Positions 14,374 to 21,218 of a stretch of DNA of 28,678 nucleotides are shown piece after piece. Positions within the stretch are counted from its first letter, which is position 1. Each line of letters opens with the position of its first letter. Below the pieces are notes generated by a model. That model was not told the DNA's origin, ran no database searches, and saw only the letters and a list, made by a program, of their open reading frames with translations. The DNA is taken from the IMG/VR virus record IMGVR_UViG_3300020061_000022, positions 1 through 28,678 of that record. One strand, written 5' to 3'. Made by a program: the position numbers and the translations under genes. This DNA comes from a virus.

Positions 14374-14917
14374 TTCCCGCCTCCTCCCCCGAACCGCGCG
14401 GATCGCGGGCGATGGCTACTGGCACCATCGCGCTTATTGATTGGAGTGCAGCCAGCATTCTTGGCGGCAACGGTTTGAATGCGCTGTCGTAAGCATCAGC
14501 AGCTTTTTCTGCATCTTCAATAGTCACAGGTCGATAATCCTTCGCATCCCTCAACGCGGTTTCGGCGAGGGGTGTGCGGGCAAGGTCGTACTCCAGAATC
14601 GCATCGACAATCAGGCGCTTTGTATCGTTGCGCTCGGCGTCGCTGTCCTCATCGAAGGAGGTGCGATTCAAAATCGTGTTTGCGGCCTCCTCCATTAATA
14701 GGTGATCGCTGCGCTTGCAGCGGGTATTCCACGTTGACTGCGGGTTTATGAAATCGTCATCGCTGAACACTACCCCGCACACAAAGCAGCCGACATGGTA
14801 TGGAGGAACGTGTTGTCCACCGCTCCCAACTTCATCCGGCTTTAGCTTGGCCGCGCCGCCACAAAACGGACATGGTAAAAGTTCGATCGGCACTGCGTTC
14901 CCAGCGGGCGTGTTCAA
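14363..14917 (-). CDS. Lar-like zinc-ribbon protein with C-terminal extension (184 aa)
   Basis: TTG start six bases after GGGAG, overlapping the methyltransferase stop as TTGA. Residues about 13-60 have the restriction-alleviation Lar pattern: LLPCPFCGG, then VGCFVCGVVF and a closing STWNTRC. The remaining 120 residues are helical. Lar of Rac prophage boosts modification and reduces type I restriction. The tight coupling to a methyltransferase suits an anti-restriction role, but many Lar-like phage proteins are uncharacterised. Confidence 0.7.
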   Translation of the reverse strand: MNTPAGNAVPIELLPCPFCGGAAKLKPDEVGSGGQHVPPYHVGCFVCGVVFSDDDFINPQSTWNTRCKRSDHLLMEEAANTILNRTSFDEDSDAERNDTKRLIVDAILEYDLARTPLAETALRDAKDYRPVTIEDAEKAADAYDSAFKPLPPRMLAALQSISAMVPVAIARDPRGSGEEAGNGR

Positions 14918-15540
14918 GCTGCTCTCCCAAGTCGTTGTAGGTAGTTCGCCTCGAACATGGCTTGCGCGAATCCTGGTGGCGTTGCACTGCGCAGGTTCGC
15001 CCGCTCCTCGCTCGGCGGCATGGTGTGTATGCGGGTGTCCGTGGGATCGATCCGTTGCTTCTGCGGCATGACGAGTCCGTTGCCGGTCCACAGGCACGTC
15101 TTCTTCGGATAGGTGTCGCCCTCTCCGCCCGGGTATCCGGCGTAGTCGCAGGGATCGAACGTGTGATCCGCCTTGCGCCAGTAGGTGGAGATCGTGCTGA
15201 CCGGGTTCTCGATGAAGTAGGGGACGCCGAGCGTTTCCAGGATGTCCGCGGAATGGGCGAACAGTTCGATGGCCTCAGCCAGCGCGAACAGCCCCTTGCC
15301 CTTGAACCAGCGCGCGCCAGAGACTGCCAGATCGGTGCATGGTGTAAACGCGCAGCCGAATACCCAATCGCGCTGTGGCGCTCTCCAGCGGCGTATGTCG
15401 GCACCCACGCGGATGACGTTGCCAACCCGTGCCTCACCCTTCGGATGCTGCGAGTCAACCGACCAGCACTCCACGCCGGCATCAGCCCAAGGCTTAGCCA
15501 TCGTGTCGGTCAGGTTGAACAGGAACAGCGCGGATTTCAC
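14914..15540 (-). CDS. DNA cytosine methyltransferase-like protein (208 aa)
   Basis: The N-terminus (ALFLFNLTDTMAKPWADAGV) is the SAM-binding motif I region of C5-cytosine methyltransferase-like phage proteins. FTPCTDLAVSG (Cys68) matches the catalytic PC motif. PYFIENP (111-113) matches the ENV/ENP motif. A late SEERANLRSATPPGFAQAM resembles the region closing the fold. It is much shorter than full Dcm-type enzymes and has little room for a target-recognition domain. It may protect phage DNA, or be a degenerate relative. GTG start, ten bases after GAGGG. Confidence 0.75.
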   Translation of the reverse strand: MKSALFLFNLTDTMAKPWADAGVECWSVDSQHPKGEARVGNVIRVGADIRRWRAPQRDWVFGCAFTPCTDLAVSGARWFKGKGLFALAEAIELFAHSADILETLGVPYFIENPVSTISTYWRKADHTFDPCDYAGYPGGEGDTYPKKTCLWTGNGLVMPQKQRIDPTDTRIHTMPPSEERANLRSATPPGFAQAMFEANYLQRLGRAA

Positions 15541-15579
15541 AATCTCATTCCCTCTCTCATCGTGACAGTGGCGCGGGGG

Positions 15580-15840
15580 TTAGGCGGATGCTTTGGCGAG
15601 GGCTGCGCATACGGCGTGCCAATCGCTCGTAGGAATGCGACCGCCGGCCTCTACCGCAGCTGCTAATCCGCGCAGCGCCGCAACAAGATCGTCATGCGCA
15701 TTGCAGGCGCGAACGATGAAGTCGCGCGTCTCTTCCCAATTCGGGCAATTACTCACTTGCATCGTGCAGATGTTGTCGAAGGTCGGCCGATCAGCCCGAA
15801 TCACTGTGCCAAAGGTTGTCCACGGCGTCTGCGTATGCAT
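15580..15840 (-). CDS. small phage protein with HxxxPW…ACNAHDDLV pattern (86 aa)
   Basis: The product starts MHTQTPWTTFG and has FIVRACNAHDDLVAALRGLA, a pattern frequent in phage accessory proteins of unknown function. Start chosen at the ATG six bases after GGAG; an ATG two codons earlier is equally possible. Confidence 0.75.
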   Translation of the reverse strand: MHTQTPWTTFGTVIRADRPTFDNICTMQVSNCPNWEETRDFIVRACNAHDDLVAALRGLAAAVEAGGRIPTSDWHAVCAALAKASA

Positions 15841-15927
15841 GCCCATCTCCAAAACCTCCAATGGTGTGAGTGGCGATTTGGGGGCGCTTACGCTGCGTAC
15901 GATGACAACAGCAGGCCCCCGCGATTA

Positions 15928-16584
15928 TCAATCCGAGTGGTTGAGCGTCAGGCCCATGTAGCAGCTAGGACCGGCGCAGCCGAGAGCATCGACAGGAACA
16001 GGCTGGTTGAACCTGACCATGATGTAGAACCTCTGACCCGGCACGAGCCTAAAGTCGAAGTTGGAGACGGGGCTGTGCATCAGCTTCGCTGCCACCCCAC
16101 CAGGACCTACACGCATACGTGTCTTGCCCGCAGCAAAGTCGCCGAGATTGGCACTCACACAGCAATCAATGAACGGTCCCGGCATCGTCTCGCTGTGATA
16201 GAGCGACAACGACAGACTGGGAGGAATATCGAGAGGGACAACATCCGAAAAGCCAAACCATCCAGTCTTGGGAACGTTGTAGAACAGCGGATGGGAGCCC
16301 TGCGCATAAGGGAACGGCTGCAACGGGCTCGTAGCGTTGATACGCCCGAACACGGGCTTCATGTCCGTGGTGTCAACGTTGTTGACGTTCTGCCCGTTCC
16401 CGTAGTTGTACGAGAGGTTCAGGCGAGTGATGCGGCCAGGGGGGACAGGGGGCGGTGGGTCGCTGGGACAAGCTCCGGCTACGGAGTTGGTGACGCTCAG
16501 GAAAGCACCGGGAACAGAGCCTTGGACATTGCCACAGACTGTTACGCCGTCTACAGTGATGGTTCTACGGGATGTAGTTGTCAT
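15928..16584 (-). CDS. beta-rich hypothetical protein with proline linker (218 aa)
   Basis: ATG follows a copy of the AAAGGAGACAAGCAAC leader, so the 26 in-frame codons upstream are leader. An N-terminal module (TITVDGVTVCGNVQGSVPG … CPSDPPPPVPPG) ends in a proline linker. A long beta-rich C-terminal domain follows, with Cys pairs and SLSLSLYHSETMPGPF and RFYIMVRFNQPV strands. It looks like a secreted, surface or virion domain rather than an enzyme, and codes on the strand opposite to the structural genes. A lysogenic-conversion role is speculation. Confidence 0.65.
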   Translation of the reverse strand: MTTTSRRTITVDGVTVCGNVQGSVPGAFLSVTNSVAGACPSDPPPPVPPGRITRLNLSYNYGNGQNVNNVDTTDMKPVFGRINATSPLQPFPYAQGSHPLFYNVPKTGWFGFSDVVPLDIPPSLSLSLYHSETMPGPFIDCCVSANLGDFAAGKTRMRVGPGGVAAKLMHSPVSNFDFRLVPGQRFYIMVRFNQPVPVDALGCAGPSCYMGLTLNHSD

Positions 16585-16740
16585 GAGGTGTTGCTTGTCT
16601 CCTTTTGTTAGCTCCCCTGTCGGGGATGAGTGCAGTCGAAAAGAAGACTGCGCGTGTTGCATGTAGCGTGTTCTGTGCAGTCTCTCCTGCTGTCACTAGT
16701 TGAACTGTTCTGTGCGCAATTCTCGTCGCTCGTCTAGTCG
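16585..16740 (-). promoter_or_regulatory. structured leader of the 15928-16584 gene
   Basis: No gene is seen. Two hairpins precede the ribosome site on the minus strand: GCAGTC…GACTGC with an eight-base loop (about 16633-16652), and CCCC-GACA-GGGG (about 16614-16625). The AAAGGAGACAAGCAAC leader comes next. The hairpins have no T tract and are more likely leader structure than terminators. Confidence 0.4.
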
Positions 16741-16881
16741 TCACGCTCGCTTGGAGGGTGTGGCGGTTAGCAACTTCCGCCGCTGTCTGTCTATGCAGCG
16801 CATTCCGAAGATTTCAGCTACTACGCTCCCGCGCCCTAGTTTCTTCGCACACCCGTAGAACTCAAATGGCCTCGTAGTCAA
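16741..16881 (-). CDS. small basic HTH-like protein, TTG start (46 aa)
   Basis: The product reads MTTRPFEFYGCAKKLGRGSV, then VAEIFGMRCIDRQRRKLLTA before TPSKRA. GRGSVVAEIFGMRCID looks like a helix-turn-helix core. The TTG overlaps the upstream gene by 20 bases and has only a weak ribosome site. Coding is inferred from the protein-like composition and lack of any other gene here. Confidence 0.4.
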   Translation of the reverse strand: MTTRPFEFYGCAKKLGRGSVVAEIFGMRCIDRQRRKLLTATPSKRA

Positions 16882-17158
16882 CCAACTCTGCAATCTTCTG
16901 GAGGGTGCTATAATCTTTCACGCACCTAATCGCGTCTGCGATCTTCCCAGCGTGCGTGTTCACCCATTCATATCGATCGACTTCCTCCCGAGTAGCAAAG
17001 ACGCCCCACGGCAACTCTCCCTTCTTCGGAAGTTTGGTGGTGTGATAGGACGGACCCATGATCCAAGATCGGGAAGTCTCGCCGATGATCTCTCGTTCTT
17101 GCCACTCGCGTTTGTGTTGTCGGCCAAGAGAAGCCCACACTTTGTCACCGACTTTCAT
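16862..17158 (-). CDS. hypothetical protein (98 aa)
   Basis: The N-terminal part (KVGDKVWASLGRQHKREWQE … WIMGPSYHTTKLPKKG) is SH3-like beta structure, and the C-terminal half is helical (EVDRYEWVNTHAGKIADAIR). It resembles small nucleotide- or nucleic-acid-associated phage proteins but no family is certain. ATG overlaps the stop of the 24-residue membrane peptide as ATGA. Confidence 0.7.
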   Translation of the reverse strand: MKVGDKVWASLGRQHKREWQEREIIGETSRSWIMGPSYHTTKLPKKGELPWGVFATREEVDRYEWVNTHAGKIADAIRCVKDYSTLQKIAELVDYEAI

Positions 17159-17229
17159 AGCAGCGCTATCCCAAGCAGCGAAGCGCCTACTAAAACCAAG
17201 ATACCTACCAACTGGTAGAGGAGTTTCAT
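17155..17229 (-). CDS. 24-residue membrane peptide
   Basis: MKLLYQLVGILVLVGASLLG followed by IALL, a single hydrophobic helix. Both ends overlap neighbours by ATGA (17226-17229 and 17155-17158), and GGGAG lies nine bases upstream of the ATG. The double coupling makes translation likely. It may be a membrane-active peptide or simply a coupling relay. A similar 20-residue peptide is at 19782-19844. Confidence 0.6.
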   Translation of the reverse strand: MKLLYQLVGILVLVGASLLGIALL

Positions 17230-17546
17230 TGGGCTCCCTGCGGGATGAGCGAGACGGACAGGTCTATGTCAAGCGAAGAGCCGCTGTCTGTCTGCGCATC
17301 GCTGGAGACTCCCCCAGAGGCCGAATGCTTCGGCCGATCAGAACAGATGGAGTTGTACCACTTGCGCTCACGGTGGCCGAGTTCAATACGACACTCGCCG
17401 TCAACCTTACCAATAGCCAGCCTTGCTTCATAACAAACGCTGGCGATCCGTTGGTCATACTCGTCGCCCTTGCGGCGCGCGGCCTCAACACTGAAGATGA
17501 GTGAGTTTGCCTGTTCCAGCGCGGCTAACTGTTCACGCGGTGTCAT
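17226..17546 (-). CDS. hypothetical protein (106 aa)
   Basis: Start at the ATG after GTGGGAGACACGA; an in-frame ATG 19 codons upstream has no ribosome site. The N-terminal half is helical (PREQLAALEQANSLIFSVEA … RIASVCYEARLAIGK), and the C-terminus is a polar Ser/Asp-rich tail. No family recognised. It is the first gene after the 17737-17765 promoter. Confidence 0.65.
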   Translation of the reverse strand: MTPREQLAALEQANSLIFSVEAARRKGDEYDQRIASVCYEARLAIGKVDGECRIELGHRERKWYNSICSDRPKHSASGGVSSDAQTDSGSSLDIDLSVSLIPQGAQ

Positions 17547-17736
17547 TCGTGTCTCCCACTGTTTCTTGTTTCGGCCTGTACAGTATCTATCGCTCCGCTG
17601 CATAGCGTGGGCAACAGGAGGAAGTGATTCAAAGCTCCTAAGCTCTGTATCTTTGCTTTAATCATTTGATTTTAATAGGCTTTTAACATGGCTCTTAAAG
17701 AGCCTTAAGGAGTATTGTACCAAAGCCTACACAACC
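17547..17736 (-). promoter_or_regulatory. long untranslated leader, no gene seen
   Basis: A leader of about 180 bases runs between the promoter and the 17546 start. It contains a 15-base hairpin GGCTCTTAAAGAGCC at 17690-17704, followed on the minus strand by AT-rich but not T-run sequence. It could be a weak terminator or attenuator. The stretch is clearly more AT-rich than its surroundings. Confidence 0.35.
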
Positions 17737-17765
17737 AGTATGACATGCTAGTGTTCTACTGTCAA
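17737..17765 (-). promoter_or_regulatory. sigma70-type promoter
   Basis: On the minus strand, TTGACA (17760-17765), 17-base spacer and CATACT (17737-17742). The spacer holds GTAGAACA, a motif also found next to the promoters at 21425 and 22807. It would drive the 17546-15580 genes. Confidence 0.55.
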
Positions 17766-17822
17766 CTGTTGGTTTCTCTTCGATGAGTAGAATGAGAAGA
17801 GTGTCACAGTTCTATTTGGTAA

Positions 17823-18032
17823 TCACTTCTGCTCATCTTTTTTCCTTGTGATAAGAGCCTCGCATACCGGACACCATTGGTACTGCGCGACACGCGCGGC
17901 AAGGGCACAAGCCGGACACGTTCCCAAATAGGCCAGTATGCCATCCCACGGCCCTTTCTTCACCTCAATAGCGTTTTCATTTCGACTCATGTGGCTCTCC
18001 GGCGTCGCGTCCTGAATGTCTCGTCTGTCCAC
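17823..18032 (-). CDS. small zinc-ribbon-like protein, GTG start (69 aa)
   Basis: GTG preceded exactly by AACAGGAGACAAGCAAC, the clearest copy of the repeated leader. Two Cys pairs (TCPACALAAR and QWCPVCEAL) form a probable zinc ribbon, and the C-terminus is Lys-rich (RKKDEQK). A regulator or nucleic-acid binder is possible; function unknown. Confidence 0.7.
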   Translation of the reverse strand: MDRRDIQDATPESHMSRNENAIEVKKGPWDGILAYLGTCPACALAARVAQYQWCPVCEALITRKKDEQK

Positions 18033-18061
18033 GTTGCTTGTCTCCTGTTCTATGCATCAAT

Positions 18062-18163
18062 CTATGCATCGTAAGAGCTATCCGACTGATCCTCTTGTGA
18101 TTGTCCTTCACAGTCCCATTCAGCGTAGCGACAACCAAAAGCCCCAACACAGCGCCCTTCCAT
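18062..18163 (-). CDS. Cys-rich small hypothetical protein (33 aa)
   Basis: MEGRCVGAFGCRYAEWDCEG, then a polar acidic tail ending SSYDA. ATG (or the GTG before it) has no clear ribosome site. The regular Cys spacing suggests metal binding. It fills the gap between two convincing genes, but coding is uncertain. Confidence 0.35.
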   Translation of the reverse strand: MEGRCVGAFGCRYAEWDCEGQSQEDQSDSSYDA

Positions 18164-18193
18164 CACGAAGGCAAAGGCGCTGTAGTAGAACGT

Positions 18194-18622
18194 CTATTCG
18201 GTCACTCTACGTTTACGAGATGCTATCAATTCCTTCTCGGTGGGTTTCCGGAGCAGCTCGGCCCATGTATCAACACCTGCGTGAAGCCGATCTAGAACAA
18301 TCGTCTCCTGAGTCCCTGCTTCCTTTGCTCTCCTTGTAACCTCCCCGCGAGTAACACTCTGCCCTGCCACGATGTAGTTCTGTTGTACCCTGAAAACCAG
18401 TACCCCCTCTTTGGATGACTTCAAAGAGACCTTCACGTTCAGGCGCTTGGCCTGCGCGTACACTTTCGTGGACACATCCTTGAGTTCCACGTTCTTAAGC
18501 AGCAAAGCGTCCCCAACCAACTCCCCATTGATCTCTTTAGCTATCTGGAGATTTCCTAGAGGTAACGTTGATGCGGCTGCTCGATGTGGAGCTTTGGCGT
18601 TTCTCTTGATTGTGTAGTCCAT
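18194..18622 (-). CDS. basic hypothetical protein (142 aa)
   Basis: Start at the ATG after GAGGGAACAGCGACA; a start 13 codons upstream lacks a ribosome site. The middle strands (VYAQAKRLNVKVSLKSSKEG, VLVFRVQQNYIV) and basic C-terminus (ELIASRKRRVTE) suggest a DNA-binding protein. No family recognised. Confidence 0.65.
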   Translation of the reverse strand: MDYTIKRNAKAPHRAAASTLPLGNLQIAKEINGELVGDALLLKNVELKDVSTKVYAQAKRLNVKVSLKSSKEGVLVFRVQQNYIVAGQSVTRGEVTRRAKEAGTQETIVLDRLHAGVDTWAELLRKPTEKELIASRKRRVTE

Positions 18623-18691
18623 TGTCGCTGTTCCCTCGTTGTCTGATGTTGCGAGCACCATACTACCACGTAGGGTAAAAACAACACCCGT

Positions 18692-18985
18692 CTACAAGAC
18701 TGGAGGTGTCTGTAATGGCTGACAAGCCCTGAGAGCCCGTAGGAACCTTCCAATGCCGGAGACATTCACCCTCCAGTGGGCCGGAGTGTCGTCTGCCTCC
18801 TCGAATGCCAGCTCCAGGGCATTTCCAGCTTGTATCAATTCTGCAACTCGGAGCGTAGCGCGTGCCATATCGACCTCCCAGTCGTAAGAGCTTCCCTCTC
18901 TATCCTCCTGCACCATCCTCCCGAATCGGGTCATGACGGACAGGACATCCATTGGGGTGCGGCCTTTGTGCTGTTTCTCGTTCAC
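18692..18985 (-). CDS. hypothetical protein, GTG start (97 aa)
   Basis: GTG preceded by TAAGGAGACACC. Helical acidic product (DWEVDMARATLRVAELIQAG, LELAFEEADDTPAHW) with a C-terminal helix and Pro-rich end. No family recognised. Confidence 0.65.
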   Translation of the reverse strand: MNEKQHKGRTPMDVLSVMTRFGRMVQEDREGSSYDWEVDMARATLRVAELIQAGNALELAFEEADDTPAHWRVNVSGIGRFLRALRACQPLQTPPVL

Positions 18986-19217
18986 GGTGTCTCCTTACTC
19001 TTTCAGGAAATAAGGATAGGTTGTGTTCAGGTAACTAAATATGAACAGATTGTGTGTTTGGGTGTCGCTTTGCTGTTTCTTACGCAATGATAGTTGCTTG
19101 TCCTCCTGTGTAGCACTGTAGATGCCTCTGTGGCTGCGTAGAACGCTCTACAAGGCGATCTCTTGATTTAGAGCATACCGTGGCACTCTAGAACTAGAGA
19201 ACGCCTTAGACAGCGGC
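18986..19217 (-). other. gene-free gap with orphan leader copies
   Basis: No convincing gene. On the minus strand it holds ACAGGAGGACAAGCAAC (about 19091-19107) and then AAACAGCAAAGCGACACCCAAA (in two parts, about 19058-19080). These are two copies of leaders used elsewhere, but neither is followed by a start codon at the usual distance. Inverted repeats CTCTAGAACTAGAG (19186-19199) and GTAGAACGCTCTAC (19138-19151) lie upstream. It may be the scar of a lost gene. Confidence 0.4.
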
Positions 19218-19427
19218 CTAGGCTGTTTTAGAGGGGCCTGGTCTAAACGTCTCAGCGTCCTCAATTTCGGCGGCTTTTAAAACACGATAGACGACCTCAC
19301 CCATTGGTTGAATGCGCGGGGTGCTGAAAATGCCCCACTCTTTTGCGCAGTCGGCAATATCGTTGTTCGTGATCCCGTCGCCTCTGTCGTTTGATTCCCA
19401 GCGCTTCTTAAACTGATCTTTAGTCAC
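19218..19427 (-). CDS. hypothetical protein, GTG start (69 aa)
   Basis: Last gene of an eight-gene coupled chain. The GTG overlaps the upstream TGA as GTGA, nine bases after GCGGAG. The product (KDQFKKRWESNDRGDGITNN, DIADCAKEWGI) resembles a small helical DNA-associated fold. An ATG 18 codons earlier lies inside the neighbour and is rejected. Confidence 0.65.
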   Translation of the reverse strand: MTKDQFKKRWESNDRGDGITNNDIADCAKEWGIFSTPRIQPMGEVVYRVLKAAEIEDAETFRPGPSKTA

Positions 19428-19579
19428 GATATTTTCTCCGCTGTTTTGGGCTCTACGTCCTCTCGTTGACACTGAGGGCATGTGTCAGAAGCTACAGCCG
19501 TCCAATTCCCTGCCCAGCAGGCTCCACAGGAGCACTCGTAGGACAGCAGGTAGGTGGCAGACTTGTATTTGAAGCTCAT
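19424..19579 (-). CDS. small zinc-ribbon protein (51 aa)
   Basis: MSFKYKSATYLLSYECSCGA, then CWAGNWTAVASDTCPQCQRE and a polar tail. Two CxxC-type pairs (CSCGAC and CPQC) make a zinc ribbon. ATG overlaps the upstream stop as ATGA and follows GGAGACACCCAA; the stop overlaps the next GTG. Function unknown. Confidence 0.65.
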   Translation of the reverse strand: MSFKYKSATYLLSYECSCGACWAGNWTAVASDTCPQCQREDVEPKTAEKIS

Positions 19580-19785
19580 TTGGGTGTCTCCCCTTCTGGG
19601 GACGGATAGCGCAGGTCGATGATCTCGTTCTTCAGCTCGTCTACTAGCTGGCTCAGCGCCTTACACCACGCGAACATTTCATCATCGAACGGACCCTGCC
19701 AGTGGTGGAACTTGCCGGGATGGTCAATGAGCCGCCAGTACCAGCGACCCGAGTTAAGCGGGAGCTGCGCTGTGTCGGGCCTCAT
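19576..19785 (-). CDS. hypothetical protein (69 aa)
   Basis: ATG overlaps the stop of the 20-residue peptide as ATGA, with AAGGGGG just upstream. The aromatic N-terminal half (GRWYWRLIDHPGKFHHWQGP) looks beta-like, and a helix follows (WCKALSQLVDELKNEIIDL). No family recognised. Confidence 0.65.
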   Translation of the reverse strand: MRPDTAQLPLNSGRWYWRLIDHPGKFHHWQGPFDDEMFAWCKALSQLVDELKNEIIDLRYPSPEGETPK

Positions 19786-19844
19786 ACAGCCCCCTTCGCA
19801 ATCATGATGACGGCAACAGTTAGCCAGGCGATCAGGCGATTCAT
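19782..19844 (-). CDS. 20-residue membrane peptide
   Basis: MNRLIAWLTVAVIMIAKGAV, one hydrophobic helix with a positive N-terminus. ATG and stop each overlap neighbours by ATGA, so it is embedded in the coupled chain. It may be a membrane peptide or only a relay for ribosome re-initiation. Confidence 0.55.
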   Translation of the reverse strand: MNRLIAWLTVAVIMIAKGAV

Positions 19845-20026
19845 GCTGCCATGTCCCCAGCGGTAACGACTTCCCAAAGATCGGTAGAAGGCGCTGCGCT
19901 GTGTACTACGCCAAGCGTGCTCATTTCGATGCTCTCGCAGCGCAGGCATTCGTGGATGATCTCTTTCAGCCGATGGTCAATACGCGGCTTGGAGCGATGC
20001 GGGCAATTGGCTGGGCACTTGTTCAT
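19841..20026 (-). CDS. Cys-rich hypothetical protein (61 aa)
   Basis: The N-terminal MNKCPANCPHRSKPRIDHRL and later HECLRCESIE suggest a zinc-binding knuckle made of two Cys pairs. ATG overlaps the upstream stop as ATGA. Function unknown. Confidence 0.65.
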   Translation of the reverse strand: MNKCPANCPHRSKPRIDHRLKEIIHECLRCESIEMSTLGVVHSAAPSTDLWEVVTAGDMAA

Positions 20027-20274
20027 GCTGCACCGGCCTTACGGGACAGCGCCCGCAGATACTTCCGACCAGCAGCCGTCGCAATACAGCCGAAGTACGG
20101 CTGCTGCATGTGACCAGGCGGTTTGTCCATCGCCGGAACGATGTCGAGAAGATCAGGCGCTTTCTTCTGGATTGAGCGGAGCCGGCCAGCATTGGCGTAG
20201 CCCCACACGTCTGCGCCTTTCACCACTCCGCGCAGCTCGGCGATTTCCTCGACGGTGAGAGTCACGGCGCTCAT
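20023..20274 (-). CDS. hypothetical protein (83 aa)
   Basis: Helical N-terminus (TVEEIAELRGVVKGADVWGY), then IATAAGRKYLRALSRKAGAA, a basic C-terminal helix. The pattern resembles small phage DNA-associated proteins. Coupled at both ends by ATGA overlaps. Confidence 0.65.
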   Translation of the reverse strand: MSAVTLTVEEIAELRGVVKGADVWGYANAGRLRSIQKKAPDLLDIVPAMDKPPGHMQQPYFGCIATAAGRKYLRALSRKAGAA

Positions 20275-20411
20275 GCCTGCGCCCTCGCCATTGCGTCTGC
20301 GTTGTGCTCTGCCAAGGCTTTGGCTAGGCGCGCATCCTGCGCAGCGGAGCGGGTCACAAAAAGATTGTGACTACGGATGTAAAGCTGATTGCGTAGGGAC
20401 ATGCGTTTCAT
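20271..20411 (-). CDS. basic small protein (46 aa)
   Basis: MKRMSLRNQLYIRSHNLFVT followed by an Ala-rich helix (ARLAKALAEHNADAMARAQA). ATG and stop overlap neighbours by ATGA. No family recognised. Confidence 0.6.
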   Translation of the reverse strand: MKRMSLRNQLYIRSHNLFVTRSAAQDARLAKALAEHNADAMARAQA

Positions 20412-20617
20412 TTGGCAGCTCCTTCGGATGCGTCCTGCACCCATCGAGCGCCTACCTCCTCAAACCTCGCACCGTCCGCACCTTCGCTATCGGTGATCTC
20501 GCCTGCGAAGTCGCCGTCTATCCACAGGTGCGCGGGGCGGTCCCCGAAGAACAACGAAGCGCCGTGCTTGTCCACCAACACAGCCAGATCAACTAGAAAA
20601 GCCTCTGTCTTGTACAT
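20408..20617 (-). CDS. acidic hypothetical protein (69 aa), first gene of the coupled chain
   Basis: ATG preceded by AACAGGAGACAAGAGAC, a clear copy of the repeated leader. The product (AFLVDLAVLVDKHGASLFFG, HLWIDGDFAGEITDSEGADG) shows beta structure with acidic loops. It starts the chain of eight genes overlapping by four bases each. Confidence 0.7.
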   Translation of the reverse strand: MYKTEAFLVDLAVLVDKHGASLFFGDRPAHLWIDGDFAGEITDSEGADGARFEEVGARWVQDASEGAAK

Positions 20618-20687
20618 GTCTCTTGTCTCCTGTTACGTGTGTGGTGTTGCGTGTTCAGCGTGTAGCGGCTGACAGAGCCTTTTCAGG

Positions 20688-20757
20688 TGCTACGCATTGA
20701 AGCGAAGCGGAAAGCCCCCAAAAAGGCTCAAGCAGAAGCTATAGGGGATTAGCGTGT
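20688..20757 (-). repeat. terminator-associated repeat, copy A
   Basis: After the stop of the 20749-21153 gene the minus strand reads TAATCCCC…GAGCCTTTTTGGGGG, then TTTCCGCTTCGC and CAATGCG. The same blocks, in the same order, follow the stop of the 21959-22186 gene (copy B). It probably serves as a 3' end/terminator module. Confidence 0.45.
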
Positions 20758-21153
20758 CCAGTAGGCCACGCAGGAAAACTCAACGGACGTGTAGTCCATC
20801 TGGAGTTCACGCGCTGCCTGTTCCCAATCGATGCAGGTAAAGGGCCACACATCGCAACCGGCAGGAGTGCCCAATTCCTCGCAAAGCTCTTGCGTGTAGG
20901 ACTGGAAGTAACTGTCCCGTATGAGCGTGACCGGATACCAATCGCCTTCCCACTGCTCATCTCCACCGTTGCCCTTGCACTCTTCTAGCAAGGCTTCAAG
21001 CTCTTGTAGCTCGGCGAAGAGCGTGTCTTGGTCCGCGTTGCTGTCTTCTCCGAGGTCTACGGGACCGGATTCGCGGAGCTGGCGGAGGTGCTCAACGCGC
21101 TCGATAACGTCGCGGAGGTCGATTACATCGTCTGTGTTGCTGATCGTTGCCAT
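20749..21153 (-). CDS. acidic phage protein, possible DNA-mimic type (134 aa)
   Basis: ATG directly after AGGACACGCAAC. The N-terminal half is a very acidic helix (DDVIDLRDVIERVEHLRQLR, ELQELEALLEECKGN). The C-terminal half has GDWYPVTLIRDSYF and DWEQAARELQMDYTSVEF. This protein type is widespread in phages, often near anti-restriction genes, and its charge is like DNA mimics. Anti-restriction function is not shown. Confidence 0.75.
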   Translation of the reverse strand: MATISNTDDVIDLRDVIERVEHLRQLRESGPVDLGEDSNADQDTLFAELQELEALLEECKGNGGDEQWEGDWYPVTLIRDSYFQSYTQELCEELGTPAGCDVWPFTCIDWEQAARELQMDYTSVEFSCVAYWTR

Positions 21154-21192
21154 GTTGCGTGTCCTCGGTTGTAACGTGTTGCGATGGGAAAC

Positions 21193-21207
21193 ATGGCCGT
21201 TAGGCCA
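21193..21207 (-). terminator. weak hairpin terminator
   Basis: TGGCC-TAAC-GGCCA hairpin on the minus strand, followed by TGTTTCCC, just after the stop of the 44-residue gene. The T tract is short, so efficiency is doubtful. Confidence 0.3.
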
Positions 21208-21218
21208 GCTACCAAAAG

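Noticed and set aside
15694-16611. 305-codon plus-strand open frame
   Set aside because: Arg/His-rich shadow without a ribosome site, opposite the 15580-15840 and 15928-16584 genes that have proper starts and phage-like sequences.
11093-19217. CRISPR array
   Set aside because: Repeated leader elements are short, irregularly spaced and each tied to a start codon; no regular repeat-spacer pattern exists.
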